NCBI GenBank assembly: GCA_964541605.1 | Contig: CAZIQY010000130.1 | Location: 1 to 6,021, forward strand | Reading direction: 5' to 3' | Length of the DNA stretch: 6,021 nucleotides | Source of the DNA: CAZIQY01 sp964541605 | GTDB lineage: Bacteria; Desulfobacterota; Syntrophia; Syntrophales; UBA2185 | Part shown: piece after piece, positions 3,849 to 6,021 of the stretch | Numbering within the stretch: position 1 is the stretch's first letter | Layout: each line of letters opens with the position of its first letter | Notes under the pieces: model-generated | Database searches by the model: none | What the model was told of the DNA's origin: nothing | The model's input: the letters and a program-made list of their open reading frames with translations, nothing else | Translations under genes and position numbers: made by a program

Positions 3849-5994
3849 AAGTGATCAGCTCTTTAGAAGTCTGACCGAAAATTCCTTTGCCGCCGTATTT
3901 ATCGTCCAGAACGGGAAATATCGCTATATCAATACCAGTGCGATTGCTTATGCCGGCTATACCGCGGAAGAGCTTATAGGCCAGGATTCTCATATTATCG
4001 TTCATCCCGACGACAGGGAGATGGTGAAAAAGAAGGCCCGTGAAATTCTGCAGGGGAGGGACTCCACGCCGTATGAATTCAGAATGGTCACCAAGCAGGG
4101 CGGGATCAGATTCATCATTCAACTGGTCTCTTCCATCCAGTACAACGGCAAGCCGGCCATCCTCGGTAATGCCATCGACGTCACTGAGCGCAAGCAGGCG
4201 GAGGAGGCCTTGAGAGAACCGGAGCGGCGTTTGGCGGATATTATTGATTTTCTGCCGGATGCGACGATTGCGATTGACCGGCAGGGAAAGGTAATTGCCT
4301 GGAATCGCGCCATAGAAGAAATGACAGGGGTTAAGGCTCATGAAATGCTGGGAAAGGGCGATTACGAGTATGCCCTGCCGTTTTATGCCGTGCGCAGGCC
4401 CATCCTGCTTGATCTGGTACTGAAACCGGACAAGAAGATTGAACGAAGTTATTATTCTATTCTTGAGAAACAGAAGGATCTCCTGATCGTGGAGACGTGG
4501 GTTCCCTATTTAAAATGGAGGAAGGCCTTTCTCTGGGCAAAGGCAAGCCCCCTTTATGACAGCAGGGGAGACATCGTGGGCGCCATCGAGTCGATCCGGG
4601 ACATCACAGAGCGCAAGCAGCTGGAGGAGCTGCTGCGAATGAGCGAGGAAACGTACCGGCAGCTCTTCGCAACGGTGCCGGACGCCATTTTTATGTTTGA
4701 CGCAGACACGCGCCAGTTCATCGACGCAAATGAGAGCGCCTTGAGACTGTACGGCTACAGCCGGGAAGAATTTCTCAAGATGACGCTTGCAGACATCACG
4801 GCAGAACCGGAAGAGTCAGAGAAGGTTGTAAAGAAAACAATGGCCGTCAGAATGGACAGGGTGCCGCTTCGCTATCACATGAAAAGAGACAAAACCGTGC
4901 TTCCTGTGGAAGCATCCACGAGCATGTTTGACCTGGGAGAACGAAAGGTCATCTGTGTTGTCATCCGCGACATTACGGACCGCAAACGAACCGAAGAGGC
5001 GATCAAGGACAGCGAGGAGAGATACCGTAAGTTGTTCGAGAGAACGGCCAATCCAATCCTGGTCACCGACACCGATGGAAATTATATCAACGGCAACAAT
5101 TCAGCTCTCCGGTTTTTTCAGTGTACGCAGGAGGAACTTCTATCGAAAAATATATTTGATTTCATGCCGCCGGACAGAAAAGAACAGGTGCTTGATATAA
5201 AAAAACCTATCTGGAAGTCCGGTGGGTCCGTGGAAACGGAATACAACATTCATGGCAGCGTCAAGTTTATGGAATTGACCGTTACGCCAACCACATGGCA
5301 GGGAAAGAACGTGATCTTGGGAATCGGAAAAGATATCACCAAGCGCAAGCAGGCGGAGGAGAGGCTGAGAGAATCGGAGCGGCGGTTGGCGGATATTATT
5401 GATTTTCTGCCGGATGCGACGCTTGCGATCGATAGGCAGGGAAAGGTGATTGCCTGGAATCGCGCCATCGAGGAAATGACAGGGGTCAGGGCTTATGACA
5501 TGCTGGGAAAGGGCGATTACGAGTACGCCCTGCCGTTTTATGCCGTGCGCAGGCCCATCTTGATCGATCTGGTGCTGAAACCGGACAGGAAAATTGAGCA
5601 GAGTTATTATTCTATCCTCAATAAACAGAAGGACCTCCTTATCGTGGAGACGTGGGTTCCGTATTTGAAAAACAAAAGGGCCTTTCTCTGGGCAAAGGCA
5701 AGCCCTCTTTACGACAGCAGGGGAGACATCGTGGGCGCCATCGAGTCGATCCGGGACATCACCGAACGCAAACAGGCAGAAGAGGTGCTGGGGAAAAGGG
5801 AGATGGAGCTTGAGGCCAAGACCCATGAACTTGAAGACCTGAACGCGGCCCTGAGGGTTTTGCTGAAACAGCGCGAAGAAGACAGAAACGAATTTGAACA
5901 GAAGGTGCTCTCGAACGTCAAAGTTCTGATTCTGCCGCATATAGAGAAATTGAAAAATCATATGGATATCACTACTGTCCGGAATAATCCGTGA
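3838..5994 (+). CDS. Cytoplasmic protein with five PAS domains; LuxR-type output domain missing
   Basis: The 718-aa protein has no signal peptide or membrane segment. It contains five PAS domains, at about residues 1-117, 118-261, 262-388, 389-502 and 503-646. Each ends in an S-box motif of the form DITERKQAEE, and each is followed by a short coiled linker. PAS domains bind small ligands or cofactors such as haem or flavin, or mediate dimerisation; no cofactor residue can be named here. PAS2 and PAS5 are near copies (131 of 144 residues identical). Residues 647-701 form a coiled coil containing LRVLLKQREEDR and QKVLSNVKVLILPHIEKLK. In the deltaproteobacterial PAS-LuxR family this linker leads into a C-terminal helix-turn-helix. 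Here it is followed only by HMDITTVRNNP and a stop. There is no histidine kinase, GGDEF, EAL or DNA-binding domain, so the protein as it stands has no visible output. It is either a broken regulator or a sensor acting through partners. Confidence 0.9.
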   Translation: MLRESDQLFRSLTENSFAAVFIVQNGKYRYINTSAIAYAGYTAEELIGQDSHIIVHPDDREMVKKKAREILQGRDSTPYEFRMVTKQGGIRFIIQLVSSIQYNGKPAILGNAIDVTERKQAEEALREPERRLADIIDFLPDATIAIDRQGKVIAWNRAIEEMTGVKAHEMLGKGDYEYALPFYAVRRPILLDLVLKPDKKIERSYYSILEKQKDLLIVETWVPYLKWRKAFLWAKASPLYDSRGDIVGAIESIRDITERKQLEELLRMSEETYRQLFATVPDAIFMFDADTRQFIDANESALRLYGYSREEFLKMTLADITAEPEESEKVVKKTMAVRMDRVPLRYHMKRDKTVLPVEASTSMFDLGERKVICVVIRDITDRKRTEEAIKDSEERYRKLFERTANPILVTDTDGNYINGNNSALRFFQCTQEELLSKNIFDFMPPDRKEQVLDIKKPIWKSGGSVETEYNIHGSVKFMELTVTPTTWQGKNVILGIGKDITKRKQAEERLRESERRLADIIDFLPDATLAIDRQGKVIAWNRAIEEMTGVRAYDMLGKGDYEYALPFYAVRRPILIDLVLKPDRKIEQSYYSILNKQKDLLIVETWVPYLKNKRAFLWAKASPLYDSRGDIVGAIESIRDITERKQAEEVLGKREMELEAKTHELEDLNAALRVLLKQREEDRNEFEQKVLSNVKVLILPHIEKLKNHMDITTVRNNP
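4189..4620 (+). repeat. Internal repeat copy A (PAS2 coding segment)
   Basis: This 432-bp segment encodes residues 118-261 and aligns without gaps to 5344-5775, offset 1155 bp (385 codons). By hand count 46 of 432 bases differ (about 89% identity), and 13 of 144 residues differ. A stretch of 50 identical bases lies at 4558-4607. The other PAS domains of the protein are far less alike. Confidence 0.95.
5344..5775 (+). repeat. Internal repeat copy B (PAS5 coding segment)
   Basis: This is the second copy of the 432-bp segment, encoding residues 503-646. The boundaries fall at the same place in both copies, from the RKQAEE linker that precedes the domain to the ERKQ linker that ends it. A whole domain plus linker was thus copied in frame. 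Most differences are third-position changes or conservative replacements, so both copies appear to have remained under selection. Confidence 0.95.
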
Positions 5995-6021
5995 ATAAGT
6001 TCAACTGGTTACTGTTTTTAT
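5960..6021 (+). other. Break point at the 3' end of the PAS gene
   Basis: After the codons for KLKN (ending about 5960) the family sequence stops. None of the three forward frames continues with the helix expected before a LuxR domain. The last 27 bases after the stop carry no gene or hairpin. A deletion or the end of an inserted element starting near 5960-5975 would explain this; the other side lies outside the window. Confidence 0.4.

Noticed and set aside
5140..5961. Long leftward open frame of 273 codons opposite the PAS gene
   Set aside because: It lies wholly antisense to well-supported PAS domains, has no family resemblance, and a similar frame recurs opposite the other PAS copy, as expected for a codon-bias shadow of a duplicated segment.

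Overview
The window most resembles an anaerobic deltaproteobacterium (Desulfobacterota), possibly of the Syntrophus/Smithella type. This is an inference from gene content: a bactofilin, an acyl-CoA dehydrogenase next to an XRE-cupin regulator, and a large cytoplasmic multi-PAS protein whose C-terminal linker belongs to a PAS-LuxR family common in that group. No rRNA, tRNA, CRISPR array or complete mobile element is visible.

Layout. Positions 3520 down to 222 hold a leftward, closely spaced gene set that is probably one operon. In transcription order it contains an XRE-cupin regulator (3520-2972), an acyl-CoA dehydrogenase (2961-1822), a doubtful small ORF (1817-1635), a 100-aa unknown protein (1575-1273), a single-pass membrane protein (1240-605) and a bactofilin (584-222). 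Its likely promoter is a near-consensus sigma-70 site at 3601-3629 (TTGACA, 17 nt, TATAAT). Positions 1-221 are non-coding or nearly so. They include an AT-rich stretch with an extended -10 box and an overlapping 6-3-6 dyad, probably for a gene to the left of the window.

The rightward half holds one long gene (3838-5994) encoding five PAS domains. PAS2 and PAS5 are a recent internal duplication: 432 bp each, 46 mismatches by hand count, no indels. The family's C-terminal linker is present, but the LuxR-type DNA-binding domain expected after it is not; the reading frame leaves the family sequence and stops 27 bases before the window ends.

How the genes may work together. The XRE-cupin protein probably regulates the leftward operon and senses a small ligand. 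The dehydrogenase would act on a CoA thioester, but it has Gln362 where the family has its catalytic Glu. This suggests either unusual chemistry (there is precedent in cyclohexene-carboxyl-CoA dehydrogenases) or an inactive enzyme. The bactofilin and its membrane partner form a cell-envelope or cytoskeleton module at the end of the same transcript. The most interesting points are the altered dehydrogenase active site, the PAS duplication with a lost output domain, and the coupling of acyl-CoA metabolism to a bactofilin module.
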